Source: Croceicoccus sp.
Lineage (GTDB): Bacteria > Pseudomonadota > Alphaproteobacteria > Sphingomonadales > Sphingomonadaceae
DNA: 41,959 nt
Assembly: GCA_002694745.1 (NCBI GenBank)
Contig: NZMY01000054.1
Span: forward strand, 17,963-59,921
Reading direction: 5' to 3'
The notes under the pieces are model-generated. The model ran no database searches and was not told where the DNA came from. It was given only the letters and a program-made list of their open reading frames with translations. Both the position numbers and the translations under genes were made by a program. Below, piece by piece: positions 27,556-37,312 of the stretch. Each line of letters starts with the position of its first letter. Position 1 is the stretch's first letter.

Positions 27556-28901
27556 GCAGGTCTCTCCTGATTGCGGTCAAGCCGCGGAATATGGCTTCGC
27601 ACGATCAGAAACCCGATCGCATTGACCAGCATCAGCACAGCCAGCGCGCCGAAGAACATCTGCGCGCCGCCGCCGATAAGCCATGCGCCGGCCACCGCAC
27701 TGACAATGGCGCCTGCGCGCCCGGACACGCCCATGGTGCCAAGCCCGCGCGCCCTGACGCCGGTGGGGAATGCATGGGCGCCCACGGCGAACATGGCCGA
27801 TTGCGCGGCGCTGGCGAACAGGCCCATAGCGACCAGCAGGCCCAGCATGGCGTTCTCGTTGCCACCTGCGCCCATCGGCAAGATCGCCAGCGCGGTGCAA
27901 ACCAGCGTGCCGATAAGCGCCATGGTGACAAGTGTAATGCGCGAACCCAGCTTGATGATGGCGAAGGATGCCAGCATCGCGCCGATCACCCCGCCCATGT
28001 TGAAACTGGTCAAGCCAAGGCTGGCCAGTTTCAGGTCATAGCCGCTGGTCGTCAGCAAAGTGGGGGCCCAGTTGAACATCAGGTAGATCATGAACATGCC
28101 CGAAAACATCGCCAGCGCGAGTGCGAGCGTATCGCGCAGATGCGCCGCGCCAAACAGCGCGGAAAACGGCATTTTTTCAACCTCTCCGCCCGCGCCCTGC
28201 GCCTTTAGCGAAGCGGGATCGGGATGGCCGATGCGCGTCATCACCTTTTCGAATTCGACCCGGCGCTTACCGCTGTCCAGCAGATATTGCGGGGATTCCG
28301 GCAGGACGAGTAGAAGATAGAGAACGAAGGCTATGGTGATCGCGCCGCCCAAATAGAAGAGCCAGCGCCAGCCGAGCGAAGGCAGGATCGCCGCCGCCGC
28401 AAGACCGCCCAGCACGCCACCAATCGATACGCAGACGACGCCGAAAGTCACCGCCTGGCTACGCCAGCGCGCAGGCGTGAATTCCGCGATCATGGCCGAC
28501 GCCGTACCGGGTACGCCGCCAAGCCCTGCGCCAGCCAGGAACTTGAGCACTGCGACCTGCCACAGCGCGGTAGAAAATCCGGTCAGCAAGGTGGCAATGC
28601 CGAATAGTGACACGCCGATCAGCAATGCCCCTCGCCTGCCGACAAGATCGCCGATCACGCCCGAGACCAGCGTGCCGATCGCCATGCCCACAAAGCCCAG
28701 TGCAAAGACCATGCCCAGCGTATCCCGGCTGATGTCCCATTCGGCAATCAGCGATGGCGCGGCAAGGCCCAGCATCTGGTTGTCGAGCCCGTCGAGCACG
28801 ACGGTCGCCGCGATCATCAGCACCGACCATATCTGGTAATAGGACAGCGGCAGGGCATCGAGAAAACCGCCCTGCTGATTGCTGCTCAGCGAAACTGCCA
28901 A
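27552..28901 (-). CDS. MFS transporter (aromatic acid/H+ symporter-like)
   Basis: This 449-residue carrier has about 12 hydrophobic segments and the major facilitator loop GVIGDLVGRRGALLIG between helices 2 and 3. QMLGLAAPSLIAEWDIS and PESPQYLLDSGKR resemble the AAHS group that imports aromatic or alicyclic carboxylates. The start is chosen as TTG at 28901: GGAGAGAGG lies directly upstream and the first helix follows within 30 residues. The frame is open to 29114, but that part overlaps the reductase gene and looks non-coding. The stop overlaps the GMC start. It probably imports the pathway substrate or an acid intermediate across the inner membrane. Confidence 0.9.
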   Translation of the reverse strand: MAVSLSSNQQGGFLDALPLSYYQIWSVLMIAATVVLDGLDNQMLGLAAPSLIAEWDISRDTLGMVFALGFVGMAIGTLVSGVIGDLVGRRGALLIGVSLFGIATLLTGFSTALWQVAVLKFLAGAGLGGVPGTASAMIAEFTPARWRSQAVTFGVVCVSIGGVLGGLAAAAILPSLGWRWLFYLGGAITIAFVLYLLLVLPESPQYLLDSGKRRVEFEKVMTRIGHPDPASLKAQGAGGEVEKMPFSALFGAAHLRDTLALALAMFSGMFMIYLMFNWAPTLLTTSGYDLKLASLGLTSFNMGGVIGAMLASFAIIKLGSRITLVTMALIGTLVCTALAILPMGAGGNENAMLGLLVAMGLFASAAQSAMFAVGAHAFPTGVRARGLGTMGVSGRAGAIVSAVAGAWLIGGGAQMFFGALAVLMLVNAIGFLIVRSHIPRLDRNQERPA

Positions 28902-28969
28902 AATCCTCTCTCCTGCGTTGGAACCGGCCGGCCGCTTTGCGGCTCTATCAAACCGGGATCGATGCTCTG

Positions 28970-29989
28970 TTAGATGTCGAGCACCAATTTCGATGAGCAC
29001 GAGCCGGAGCAGCAGACCATCACCGAAGTGTTTGCCGCCTTCTCTTCGTCGGTCAGGAAGTGGTCGCGGTGATCGGGCACGCCGTCCAGCACCTTGACCT
29101 GACAGGTGCCGCACACGCCTTCCGAACAGGCAAAGCCGATATCGACACCCGCCGTCAGCAGCGCATCGAGCATGGTCTCGCCTTCGGCCACGGTAATGGT
29201 CTTGCCGCTGCGCGTCAGTTCAAGCGCATAGCCGCCATCGGTCGCGATTTCGGTATCGGCCGAGAAATATTCGATATGGACGTTCTCGGAAGGACGCCCC
29301 TTGTTAAGCGCGACGAAGGCATCCAGCATCCCGCCCGGACCACAGCAATACAGATGGGCATCGCCGGGCGCGCTTTCGCTCAGCCCTGCAAGGTCGAGCT
29401 TTGCCCCGCCCTCGATCCCGTCGAACACGATCTTGGCATTGGGAAAAGCGGCGATCCGATCGACGTAGGCCGCACGGTCAGGCGTCGCGGCCACGTAATG
29501 CAACTCCCAACTCTTTCCCAGATCCTCAAGCCGCGCGATCATCGGCAGCATCGGGGTAACGCCGATTCCGCCCGCGATCAGCACGGTATGCGCGGCATCT
29601 TCGTTCATCGGGAAATTGTTCTTCGGCGCCGAAATCTCGACGATTTCGCCCACGCGCCACACCTCGTGAATGTGGCGCGATCCGCCGCGGCTGTCGATCG
29701 CATGGTGGACCGCGATTTCGTAATAGCGGCGTTCTTTCGGATCGTTGACCAGCGAGTAGCTGCGGGTCAGACCCGGCTTGAGCTGGACATCGACATGCGC
29801 GCCCGGTTCGAATGCGGGCATGTCCTGCCCGTCGAGCGTGGTCAGGAAGTAGGAGTTGATCCCGTCCGCTTCCCATTCGATCTTCTTGATTCTGGCTTTC
29901 ATGGTACTTCCTTGCCCATACGCAGGCGTGTCGTCGATCTCGGGGGTCTCGACCTCGCCCGCGTATTGCATGTCCTCTACATCTCGCAT
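28970..29989 (-). CDS. Phthalate dioxygenase reductase-type oxidoreductase (flavin, NAD, [2Fe-2S])
   Basis: The domain order is that of class IA reductases. The flavin-binding region has TRSYSLVNDP, the NAD-binding region IAGGIGVTPMLPM, then CCGPGGMLDAF. A C-terminal plant-type [2Fe-2S] domain has CSEGVCGTCQV and a fourth Cys near the end (MVCCSGSC). It would feed electrons from NAD(P)H to the Rieske oxygenase encoded just upstream at 30067-31380. Two starts are credible. ATG at 29989 follows GGGAGAG and adds a 29-residue acidic extension. ATG at 29902 follows AAGGAAG and gives MKARIKKIEWEADG, nearer the family's usual N-terminus. Confidence 0.92.
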   Translation of the reverse strand: MRDVEDMQYAGEVETPEIDDTPAYGQGSTMKARIKKIEWEADGINSYFLTTLDGQDMPAFEPGAHVDVQLKPGLTRSYSLVNDPKERRYYEIAVHHAIDSRGGSRHIHEVWRVGEIVEISAPKNNFPMNEDAAHTVLIAGGIGVTPMLPMIARLEDLGKSWELHYVAATPDRAAYVDRIAAFPNAKIVFDGIEGGAKLDLAGLSESAPGDAHLYCCGPGGMLDAFVALNKGRPSENVHIEYFSADTEIATDGGYALELTRSGKTITVAEGETMLDALLTAGVDIGFACSEGVCGTCQVKVLDGVPDHRDHFLTDEEKAANTSVMVCCSGSCSSKLVLDI

Positions 29990-30066
29990 CGTTCTCTCCC
30001 GAAACGACGGATCTTCATCGGCCCCGAAATTTGCTGACCGGAAACTGGAGCCGAAGCCGTGGGGCC

Positions 30067-31380
30067 TTATTCGGCCGCCTCGACCTCCTTGCCCCAGCGC
30101 GTTGCCTTGGACAGCGCGGTTTCATAGGCACCGGCAAGGCTGTCATCGGGGTTATGCAGGAAGGAACCGGCTCGCGCATTGTAGAACACTTCCGGTTCCT
30201 GCGCGCCGGGTGCGAGCGCCTTGCCTTCGGCCACGGCGCGCGCGGCCATCAAAACCCGGCGACGGACACGCGCGATCATCTGGTCGGTCGGGGCCAGGTT
30301 TTCAAAGCTGTGGTCGGTGATCGGCCCCATGCTCTCGGTCACGGCCTGATCCTGCATGGTGATGTTCGGAATGCCGGTGAACTGGGTGCCGTTGCGCTGG
30401 GAATCGCGGTCGATCGCCCAATCGTTCGTTTCGCTGTCGGTCGAGCGCCAGCGGCCGTACCAGTCGGTGGTGTTGGGCGCATAGCTGATCACGTCGAACA
30501 GCGGCGTGCCGTCCTTCAGCGTCGAGGTATAGGCAGGGTTGCCCGCATCGCTGCCGCAGGTGATGTCGAACAGCATCGAGTGTTCATCGTCGATCGGAAC
30601 CCAAGCGCGGGCGATGGCGCGGGTGGCAAAGCGATTATTGGGTGTCTGCGTCCAGAACGGGAACATGTAATGCGCCACGCGCCATGACATCTGCCCGTCG
30701 TCGTTCGGACGATAGCCGCCATACATCACGCCCCAGTCGGACTGCGCGACTTCATATTCCGGCGCGCGGTTGAGGACGGTCGGACGCATCGGGTGATCCT
30801 CGTCCAGATCCTCGGCCTTCAAGGAACCGACGTGGAGGAAGCCGACATGGCTGGTGTCGATGTCGCCTTCCAGCGCCTGGAGCCAGTTGCAGTCGCGCTG
30901 CAGGCACCAGATCTCGGCATCGGGATGCATCGCAGCCTCGATCTGCGGGTGCGGCGGAGGATTGTCCTGATCGGCACCCATGTACACCCAGATCAGTCCA
31001 TTCGCCTCATAGGTCTTGTAGGCCTTGGCGTGGACACGCTCCTTGAAGTCCATGCGGGCAGGAACCGAGGGCATGTCGACGCACTTGCCGTCAACGTCGA
31101 ATTTCCAGCCATGATAGACACAGCGAATACCACTTTCCTCGTTACGGCCGATGAAGAGCGAGGCGCAGCGGTGCGGGCAGCGGTGGTCCATTATGCCGAC
31201 GCGGCCTTTGCTGTCACGGAAGGCAATCAGCTTTTCGCACATGATCATCAAGCGAACCGGATCGCCATCGGCTACCAGCTCCGATGAAAGGCAAGCCGGC
31301 ACCCAATATTGGCGCATGAATGTACCCATGACGGTGCCCGGGCCCACGCGGGTCAGGTCTTCGCTGTCCTTGGTCTGCAT
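30067..31380 (-). CDS. Rieske non-haem iron oxygenase, phthalate dioxygenase-like alpha subunit
   Basis: This 437-residue terminal oxygenase has the Rieske motif in two halves, CPHRCASL (Cys68, His70) and CVYHGWKF (Cys87, His90). The mononuclear iron site lies around GDIDTSHVGFLH (His178, His183). The size and the QYWVPACLSSEL start fit the phthalate/LigX/dicamba group of one-component alpha oxygenases, which hydroxylate or O-demethylate aromatic or alicyclic substrates. The ATG at 31380 follows TGAGGATC; an open frame upstream to 31524 is intergenic. It is the first gene of the leftward unit with its reductase, a transporter, a GMC dehydrogenase and an ALDH. A GntR-type palindrome lies in the divergent promoter region. 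The substrate is unknown. Confidence 0.93.
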   Translation of the reverse strand: MQTKDSEDLTRVGPGTVMGTFMRQYWVPACLSSELVADGDPVRLMIMCEKLIAFRDSKGRVGIMDHRCPHRCASLFIGRNEESGIRCVYHGWKFDVDGKCVDMPSVPARMDFKERVHAKAYKTYEANGLIWVYMGADQDNPPPHPQIEAAMHPDAEIWCLQRDCNWLQALEGDIDTSHVGFLHVGSLKAEDLDEDHPMRPTVLNRAPEYEVAQSDWGVMYGGYRPNDDGQMSWRVAHYMFPFWTQTPNNRFATRAIARAWVPIDDEHSMLFDITCGSDAGNPAYTSTLKDGTPLFDVISYAPNTTDWYGRWRSTDSETNDWAIDRDSQRNGTQFTGIPNITMQDQAVTESMGPITDHSFENLAPTDQMIARVRRRVLMAARAVAEGKALAPGAQEPEVFYNARAGSFLHNPDDSLAGAYETALSKATRWGKEVEAAE

Positions 31381-31625
31381 TTGATCCTCACAGTTTCTGG
31401 TTCTGTCATTGTGCTGGGCCGACCCCCGGTCGCCCCCCGCTTGCACCCGGATGTCCGGACGGCATTTCGATTCCGAGCTAAATGTTCTGCCGCCACAGCC
31501 CCAATCGGAATATGGTTGTACCATTCGAAAATAGGGACGATGCTATTGCTATTATTTCTCTTCATCGCTCTTTCTTCGCTCCAGAACACAATCGTTCAAT
31601 CGGCTTCAGGGAGAGAAGACCAGAA
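31381..31625. promoter_or_regulatory. Divergent promoter region, Rieske operon / TonB receptor, with GntR-type operator
   Basis: The 245 bp between the two divergent starts contain TATGGT-TGT-ACCATT at 31511-31525. It has perfect 5-bp arms, ATGGT and ACCAT at 31512-31524, and one mismatch at the outermost pair. It matches the palindrome at the CYP108 and acyl-CoA dehydrogenase promoters. One site here could control both directions. Clear -35/-10 boxes were not assigned. Confidence 0.6.
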
Positions 31626-33911
31626 ATGAAGAACTATATTCAGACACTTACGTCATGCCTTGCCATCGCGGCCTGCTTTGCCACGCCCGCATTCGCACAG
31701 GACGCACCAACCACGGCATCATCGGATTCGGTAGGTGATGAGGACTCCGATCAGATGACTGAGGGGCCTGTCCGCCGGGACGACACGCAGGAAATCATCG
31801 TGACCGCTCAACGCCGCGAATCGACTGTGCGCGACGTTCCCTTCTCGATCGCTGCGTTCGGCGGCGCGGACCTTGCCGAACAGCAGGTCTTCAGCCCGAC
31901 CGCGCTCACCACCGAGCTTCCCGGCATCACCGTCAACACGTCTGACAAGTCGCTTTCGATCCTTTCGATCCGCGGCAATGTGTCGACCTTTCGCACCGCG
32001 ACACTCGACACGCCCGTCGCCTATTTCCAGGATGACATCTATTACGTGTTCAACAACGACCTGAACGCGAACTTCTATGACGTTAACCGTGTCGAGGTGC
32101 TGCGCGGGCCGCAGGGCACGCTGTTCGGCCGCAACGTCGTGGGTGGCGCCATCGCGGTCGTGACGAACAACCCCGAATTTGGCGACGAGTATTCGTTGCA
32201 GGTCACCGGCGGCAATGGCGGCTATTTCCGCACCGAAGGCGTCGTCAACGGCACCGTCGTGGAAGACAAGCTGGCCGCCCGCTTCGCATTCTCGACCGAG
32301 CGCTCCGACGGTTTGATCAAGACCCCCAACCAGCCCGGCAATTACGGCGAGACCGATGGCTATGCCATGCGCGGCAAACTGCTGTTCACCCCGACAGACA
32401 CGCTCGAGATCGTTCTGGCTGGGGATTATTCCTATACCAAGGGCAATGCCGGTTCGATCCAGCTGGGCATTGGCGGCGATCAGGTTGTGCCCGATACCTT
32501 CGGCGATTTCACCAATGACGAGTGGACGAACAACGACTACGCCCCCTCACCATACAGGCAGCGCCTGCGGGGCGGTTACCTGCGCGGTGATCTTGACCTG
32601 ATGGGCGGTACGCTGACCGCGATCACCGGCTATCGCATGAATGACAGCCACGCGATCAACGACGACATTCCCGTCGGAACGGTCGTGCCCGTTTTCGACC
32701 GTCGGCAGGACGTAAAGAATCGCAGCTTCACGCAGGAACTGCGTTATGCGTCCGCACCCAATCGCCTGTCCTATGTGGCGGGCGTCTATTACCTCAACGC
32801 CGATGTCTCGACGACGAACATCTTCTATTACAGCCCGCTGCCAGAAAGCGTGTTCGACGGACGCATCCGCACCAACCCGGATGTCTCGAACATCACCCGC
32901 GTTCAGGACGGCAAGGTCAAGTCCTACGCAATCTTCGGAGAACTGACCTTCGAAGTAACCGACCGAATCTCGGTCGTTGCCGGTGGCCGTTACACGAAAG
33001 ACAAGAAGTCGATCGACTACCGCGCCTTTTCGACCACCGATCCTGATGGCATCCCCGGCCTTGGCTTTCCGGGCGACGTCGAAGCCTCGGGCGGTGAAAG
33101 CTGGGACGCGTTCACTCCGCGCTTCACCGTCAAGTACGAGCCGATGGATGGCGTGAACCTGTATGCGACCTATGCCAAGGGCTTCAAATCGGGCGGCTTT
33201 GTCGACAACGCCTATCTGAACCCGACCATCCCGCTCGATCCAGAAAAGGCCCGCAACTACGAAATCGGCGCAAAGACCCGGCTGTTCGGCAACATGCTCG
33301 ACCTTAATGTCGCGCTGTTCGACCAGACAACGAAGGACTTGCAGAACTTCTCGGGCGCAGGCGGCGTGGCGCACACGTTTAACGGCACGCTGAAGATGCA
33401 GGGCATGGAACTTGAATCGAAGCTGCGTCCGGTGCCGGGTCTTCAGTTCACTTTCAATTACACCTACCTCGATGGCGAATATACCTCGCTGTACGACCCG
33501 CTGGTCGATGTCGATTATTCGGGCAATCCCGCGAAATATGCGCCTAAGCACTCGTTCCTGGCGCGCGCCAAATATGATGCCTATCTGCCCAATGGCGCGA
33601 TCCTCACGCCGCAGGTGGAATTCAACTATTCCTCGCGCATCTCGACCGACGACGCGAACAACCTCTCGACCTGGCAGAACCTCTATAATGACACGCGCGG
33701 GCGCACGCTCAATGCGCGTCTCAACTACGAGAGTGCCGACGGTCACTGGAATCTGGGCCTGTGGGGCAAGAATCTCACCAACAATTACCAGATCATGCAT
33801 GCCGACGACATTACGGCCTTCCTCGTCGTGCCGACGGGGCAGACCCGGTACTGGAAAATCTTCACTAACACCCCGCGCACCTATGGCCTGACGCTGGGCT
33901 ACAAGTACTAA
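31626..33911 (+). CDS. TonB-dependent outer-membrane receptor (second)
   Basis: This protein of about 761 residues starts MKNYIQTLTSCLAIAACFAT, a signal peptide ending near AFAQD. A TonB-box region QEIIVTAQRRESTVRDVPFS follows, then the plug motif VEVLRGPQGTLFGRNVVGGAI. The barrel contains YATYAKGFKSGGFVDNAY and ends in RTYGLTLGYKY with an aromatic final residue. The ATG at 31626 follows AGGGAGAG; the frame is open from 31482, but the signal peptide fixes the start. It is transcribed divergently from the Rieske operon and followed at 21 bp by an SDR gene. It is likely a substrate importer of the same pathway. It is clearly different in sequence from the receptor at 16182-18560. Confidence 0.93.
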   Translation: MKNYIQTLTSCLAIAACFATPAFAQDAPTTASSDSVGDEDSDQMTEGPVRRDDTQEIIVTAQRRESTVRDVPFSIAAFGGADLAEQQVFSPTALTTELPGITVNTSDKSLSILSIRGNVSTFRTATLDTPVAYFQDDIYYVFNNDLNANFYDVNRVEVLRGPQGTLFGRNVVGGAIAVVTNNPEFGDEYSLQVTGGNGGYFRTEGVVNGTVVEDKLAARFAFSTERSDGLIKTPNQPGNYGETDGYAMRGKLLFTPTDTLEIVLAGDYSYTKGNAGSIQLGIGGDQVVPDTFGDFTNDEWTNNDYAPSPYRQRLRGGYLRGDLDLMGGTLTAITGYRMNDSHAINDDIPVGTVVPVFDRRQDVKNRSFTQELRYASAPNRLSYVAGVYYLNADVSTTNIFYYSPLPESVFDGRIRTNPDVSNITRVQDGKVKSYAIFGELTFEVTDRISVVAGGRYTKDKKSIDYRAFSTTDPDGIPGLGFPGDVEASGGESWDAFTPRFTVKYEPMDGVNLYATYAKGFKSGGFVDNAYLNPTIPLDPEKARNYEIGAKTRLFGNMLDLNVALFDQTTKDLQNFSGAGGVAHTFNGTLKMQGMELESKLRPVPGLQFTFNYTYLDGEYTSLYDPLVDVDYSGNPAKYAPKHSFLARAKYDAYLPNGAILTPQVEFNYSSRISTDDANNLSTWQNLYNDTRGRTLNARLNYESADGHWNLGLWGKNLTNNYQIMHADDITAFLVVPTGQTRYWKIFTNTPRTYGLTLGYKY

Positions 33912-33932
33912 GTCAAGGAACTGGAGCGCGAC

Positions 33933-34709
33933 ATGACCCTTACCGAAATCCCCCGGCCCGGCTCCTTCTCTTTCGAAGGGCGGACTGCAATGGTTACCGG
34001 CGGCGCCAAGGGCGTTGGCGAGGCCATCTGCCGCGAAATACACGCAGGGGGAGGAAATGTTGCGATCTGCGATATCGACCTGGCGGCGGCTTCGGCCGTC
34101 GCCGGGTCCCTCGACCCTTCGGGCGAGAGCGTTATGGTGGTCTCGCTCGACGTACGCAGCAAGGATGATTTCATCGCCGGACGCGATGCCGTCATCGCCA
34201 AATGGAGCAAGGTCGATATTCTGGTGAACAATGCCGGCTTTGCAAAGCGCACACCGGTTGACGACATCACGCCAGAGGAATTCGACGAGATCGTCGCCAT
34301 CAACATGCGCAGCGTTTTTCTGGGCTGCCAGGTCTTCAAGGATCACATGGCGGAAAACGGCTATGGCCGGATCGTCAATATCACCTCATTGGCAGGGCAA
34401 AACGGCGGCACGGTTGCTTCGCCGCATTATGCCTCATCCAAGGCCGGCGCGATCATGCTGACGAAATATTTCGCGCAATTGCTGGCCGACAAGGGGATCA
34501 CGGTGAATGCGATTTCCCCCGGCCCCATCGCCACGGCGAAGGCTCGTTTGTCGGACGAACAGATCGCCATAGTGGAAGGCAAGGTCCCGATCGGTCGCTT
34601 CATGGAGGTCAGCGAGATTGCCGCAGCGACGGCCCTGCTGGCATCAGACCGCGGCGGCTTTTTCGTCGGGGCAACGCTGGACATGAACGGCGGACTTTAC
34701 GTCCGCTGA
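33933..34709 (+). CDS. Short-chain dehydrogenase/reductase
   Basis: This classical SDR of 258 residues has the cofactor loop TGGAKGVGEA (TGxxxGxG), the NNAG motif (VDILVNNAGFA), the active-site ITSLAGQNGG serine region and YASSKAG as YxxxK. The C-terminus LLASDRGGFFVGATLDMNGG is standard. The aspartate after the second strand (ICDIDL) suggests NAD(H) rather than NADP(H). AAGGAACTGGAGCG precedes the ATG. It follows the TonB receptor at 21 bp on the same strand, so it is probably co-transcribed, and it would oxidise or reduce a hydroxyl/keto intermediate of the local pathway. It is convergent with the ETF-ubiquinone oxidoreductase gene. Substrate unknown. Confidence 0.92.
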   Translation: MTLTEIPRPGSFSFEGRTAMVTGGAKGVGEAICREIHAGGGNVAICDIDLAAASAVAGSLDPSGESVMVVSLDVRSKDDFIAGRDAVIAKWSKVDILVNNAGFAKRTPVDDITPEEFDEIVAINMRSVFLGCQVFKDHMAENGYGRIVNITSLAGQNGGTVASPHYASSKAGAIMLTKYFAQLLADKGITVNAISPGPIATAKARLSDEQIAIVEGKVPIGRFMEVSEIAAATALLASDRGGFFVGATLDMNGGLYVR

Positions 34710-34733
34710 CTACGTCCAACGAGTGCCGCCCGC

Positions 34734-36380
34734 TCACATATTGGGATAATTGGGCCCGCCGCCGCCTTCGGGCGTGACCCAGTTGATGTTCTGCGTCGGA
34801 TCCTTGATGTCGCAGGTCTTGCAGTGGACGCAGTTCTGCGCGTTGATCACGAACTTGGGATCGCCCTCTTCCACCCCGACATATTCATAGACGCCCGCCG
34901 GGCAGTAACGCGCCGCAGGCCCGGCATAGACCGGCAGGTTGATCCTCAGTGGAACATCGGGGTCCTTGAGCTGAAGATGGCAGGGCTGGTCTTCCTCGTG
35001 ATTGGTGTTCGACAGGAACACGCTGGAAAGCCGGTCAAAGCTGATCACGCCATCGGGCTTGGGATACTGAATCGGCTTGAACAGATCGGCGCGCATCGTC
35101 TGGTCACAGTCGCGGTGGTGTTTCATCGTGATGGGCAGGCCGATTTTCAGCGTGCGCATCCACATGTCCGCGCCCGCGATCACCGTGCCCAGCGCGCCGC
35201 CGAACTTGGCGACTGCGGGCTCGGCGTTCTTCACCTTCTTCAATTCGTCCGCGATCCAGCTGGAGCGCAGGTTCGTTTCGTAATCGACGACCTCGTCAGC
35301 CGAACGTTCGGCGGCGATCGCCTCGGCCACGGCTTCTGCCGCCAGCATGCCCGACTTCATCGCGGTATGGCTGCCCTTGATGCGCGGCACGTTGACGAAG
35401 CCCGCGCTGCACCCGATCAGCGCGCCGCCGGGGAAGGTGAGTTTCGGCACCGACTGCCATCCGCCTTCATTGATGACGCGCGCGCCGTAAGACACGCGCT
35501 TGCCGCCTTCGAGGATCGCGCGGATTTCAGGGTGCTGTTTCCAGCGCTGGAATTCCTCGAACGGGAAGAGGTACGGGTTCTTGTAATCGAGTGCGACGAC
35601 GAAGCCCAAGGCCACCTGCCCGTTCGCCTGGTGGTAGAGGAAGCCCCCGCCCCACGCGTCGTTTTCGCTAAGCGGCCAGCCCTGTGTGTGCAGCACACGG
35701 CCCGGCGCATGCTTCTTGGGATCGATGTCCCACAATTCCTTCATGCCAAGGCCATAGACCTGCGGTTCGCAGTCGGCCTCAAGGTCGAACTTCGCCTTCA
35801 GCTGCTTGGTCAGCGACCCGCGCGCGCCTTCGGCGAACAGCGTGTATTTGCCGTGCAGTTCCATGCCGGGCTGGTAGTCCTGCTTATGGCTGCCATCGGC
35901 GGCAACGCCCATGTCGCCGGTCGCAACGCCCTTGACCGAACCGTCATCGTTGTAAAGCACCTCGGCCGCCGGGAAGCCGGGGAAGATTTCCACGCCCAGC
36001 CCTTCGGCCTTTTCGGCAAGCCAGCGGCACAGGCTGCCCAGCGAACCGGTGTAATTGCCATCGTTCGACATAAAGGGCGGCATCATGATGTGCGGCATGG
36101 CGAACTTGCCCTTGGCCGACAGGGTCCAGTGCCAGTTATCGGTCACTGGGGTCTCGGCCATCGGGCAATCGTCATCGCGCCAGTCGGGCAGCAGCTCGTC
36201 CAGCGCCTTAGGATCGACCACCGCGCCCGACAATATATGCGCGCCGATCTCGCTGCCCTTCTCCAGCACGCAGACCTCAAGATCCGCGTTCACCTGCTTC
36301 AGCCGGATCGCCGCGCCCAATCCCGCAACGCCGCCACCGACGATGACGACATCATAAGGCATGGATTCGCGTGTGGTCAT
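34734..36380 (-). CDS. Electron transfer flavoprotein-ubiquinone oxidoreductase
   Basis: This 548-residue inner-membrane-associated iron-sulfur flavoprotein starts with the FAD loop [17 protein letters not shown]. It has the ETF-QO hallmarks [20 protein letters not shown] and KHHRDCDQT. The C-terminal [4Fe-4S] motif lies around CPAGVYEYV and [20 protein letters not shown], and the chain ends GGGPNYPNM. It passes electrons from reduced ETF to ubiquinone. The start overlaps the etfA stop by four bases (ATGA). It is the final gene of a unit acyl-CoA dehydrogenase-etfB-etfA-ETF-QO, giving a complete electron path from an acyl-CoA oxidation to the respiratory chain. Confidence 0.96.
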   Translation of the reverse strand: MTTRESMPYDVVIVGGGVAGLGAAIRLKQVNADLEVCVLEKGSEIGAHILSGAVVDPKALDELLPDWRDDDCPMAETPVTDNWHWTLSAKGKFAMPHIMMPPFMSNDGNYTGSLGSLCRWLAEKAEGLGVEIFPGFPAAEVLYNDDGSVKGVATGDMGVAADGSHKQDYQPGMELHGKYTLFAEGARGSLTKQLKAKFDLEADCEPQVYGLGMKELWDIDPKKHAPGRVLHTQGWPLSENDAWGGGFLYHQANGQVALGFVVALDYKNPYLFPFEEFQRWKQHPEIRAILEGGKRVSYGARVINEGGWQSVPKLTFPGGALIGCSAGFVNVPRIKGSHTAMKSGMLAAEAVAEAIAAERSADEVVDYETNLRSSWIADELKKVKNAEPAVAKFGGALGTVIAGADMWMRTLKIGLPITMKHHRDCDQTMRADLFKPIQYPKPDGVISFDRLSSVFLSNTNHEEDQPCHLQLKDPDVPLRINLPVYAGPAARYCPAGVYEYVGVEEGDPKFVINAQNCVHCKTCDIKDPTQNINWVTPEGGGGPNYPNM

Positions 36381-37312
36381 AGGCCTTCAGTCAACTCCGG
36401 CACGGCCTTGTACAGATCCGCGACGAGGCCGATGTCAGCGACCTGGAAGATGGGTGCGTCTTCGTCCTTGTTGATGGCGATGATGGTCTTGCTATCCTTC
36501 ATCCCCGCAAGGTGCTGGATCGCGCCCGAGATGCCGATGGCGATATAGACTTCCGGTGCCACGATCTTGCCGGTCTGGCCGACCTGGTAGTCGTTGGGGA
36601 TATAGCCCGCGTCCACGGCAGCACGCGATGCGCCCACGCCCGCGCCGAGCTTGTCGGCGAGCGGCATGATGACGCTTTCGAAGGTTTCGCTGTCCTTCAG
36701 CGCGCGGCCGCCCGACACGATGATCTTGGCGCTGGTCAGTTCCGGGCGTTCGCTCTTGGCGATCTCGGCGCCGATGAAGCTGGATTTGCCCGCATCGCCG
36801 GTGGAGGCGACCGCCTCGATGGCAGCCGATCCGCCCTCGGCCTCGGCCTTGTCGAAGGCAGTGCCGCGTACGGTGATGACCAGCTTCGCATCGGTCGATT
36901 CAACGGTCGCAATCGCGTTGCCCGCATAGATCGGGCGGGTGAAGCTCTTGTCGCCCTCGACCGAGAGGATGTCGCTGATCTGCATGACATCGAGCAGCGC
37001 CGCCACGCGCGGCGCGATGTTCTTGCCGGTGGTCGTGGCCGGGAACAGCACCGCGTCATGATGATCCATCAGCGAGGTGACAAGCGGCGCGACATTCTCG
37101 GCCAGCTGGTGTTCAAAGGCTGCGTCATCCGCGACATGGACCTTGCCCACGCCCGCGATCTTGGCAGCCGCTTCACCCACTGCGCCGCAGCCAGCGCCCG
37201 CGACCAGCAGGTGCACTTCGCCCAGCTTTGCCGCAGCGGTGACTGTGGCGAGCGTCGCATCGCCCAGATTGGCGTTGTCGTGATCGACATAAACAAGCGT
37301 TTTCATGATCAT
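36377..37312 (-). CDS. etfA: Electron transfer flavoprotein alpha subunit
   Basis: This 311-residue EtfA begins [20 protein letters not shown]. It has the C-terminal FAD-binding signature [14 protein letters not shown], then [37 protein letters not shown] and [20 protein letters not shown]. With EtfB it forms the soluble heterodimer that accepts electrons from acyl-CoA dehydrogenases. The start overlaps the etfB stop (ATGA); a second ATG six bases later (MKTLV) may be the real start. It sits between etfB and the ETF-ubiquinone oxidoreductase gene in one operon. It appears full length and intact. Confidence 0.96.
   Translation of the reverse strand: MIMKTLVYVDHDNANLGDATLATVTAAAKLGEVHLLVAGAGCGAVGEAAAKIAGVGKVHVADDAAFEHQLAENVAPLVTSLMDHHDAVLFPATTTGKNIAPRVAALLDVMQISDILSVEGDKSFTRPIYAGNAIATVESTDAKLVITVRGTAFDKAEAEGGSAAIEAVASTGDAGKSSFIGAEIAKSERPELTSAKIIVSGGRALKDSETFESVIMPLADKLGAGVGASRAAVDAGYIPNDYQVGQTGKIVAPEVYIAIGISGAIQHLAGMKDSKTIIAINKDEDAPIFQVADIGLVADLYKAVPELTEGL

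Noticed and set aside
32547-34346. A 599-codon open frame antisense to the second TonB receptor and the SDR gene.
   Set aside because: It is a mirror frame of two well-supported genes in GC-rich DNA. It has no recognisable domain and spans two unrelated genes.
34824-36548. A 574-codon plus-strand frame opposite the ETF-ubiquinone oxidoreductase gene.
   Set aside because: The opposite strand encodes a clear ETF-QO with cofactor motifs; this frame has histidine/arginine-rich shadow composition and no family likeness.
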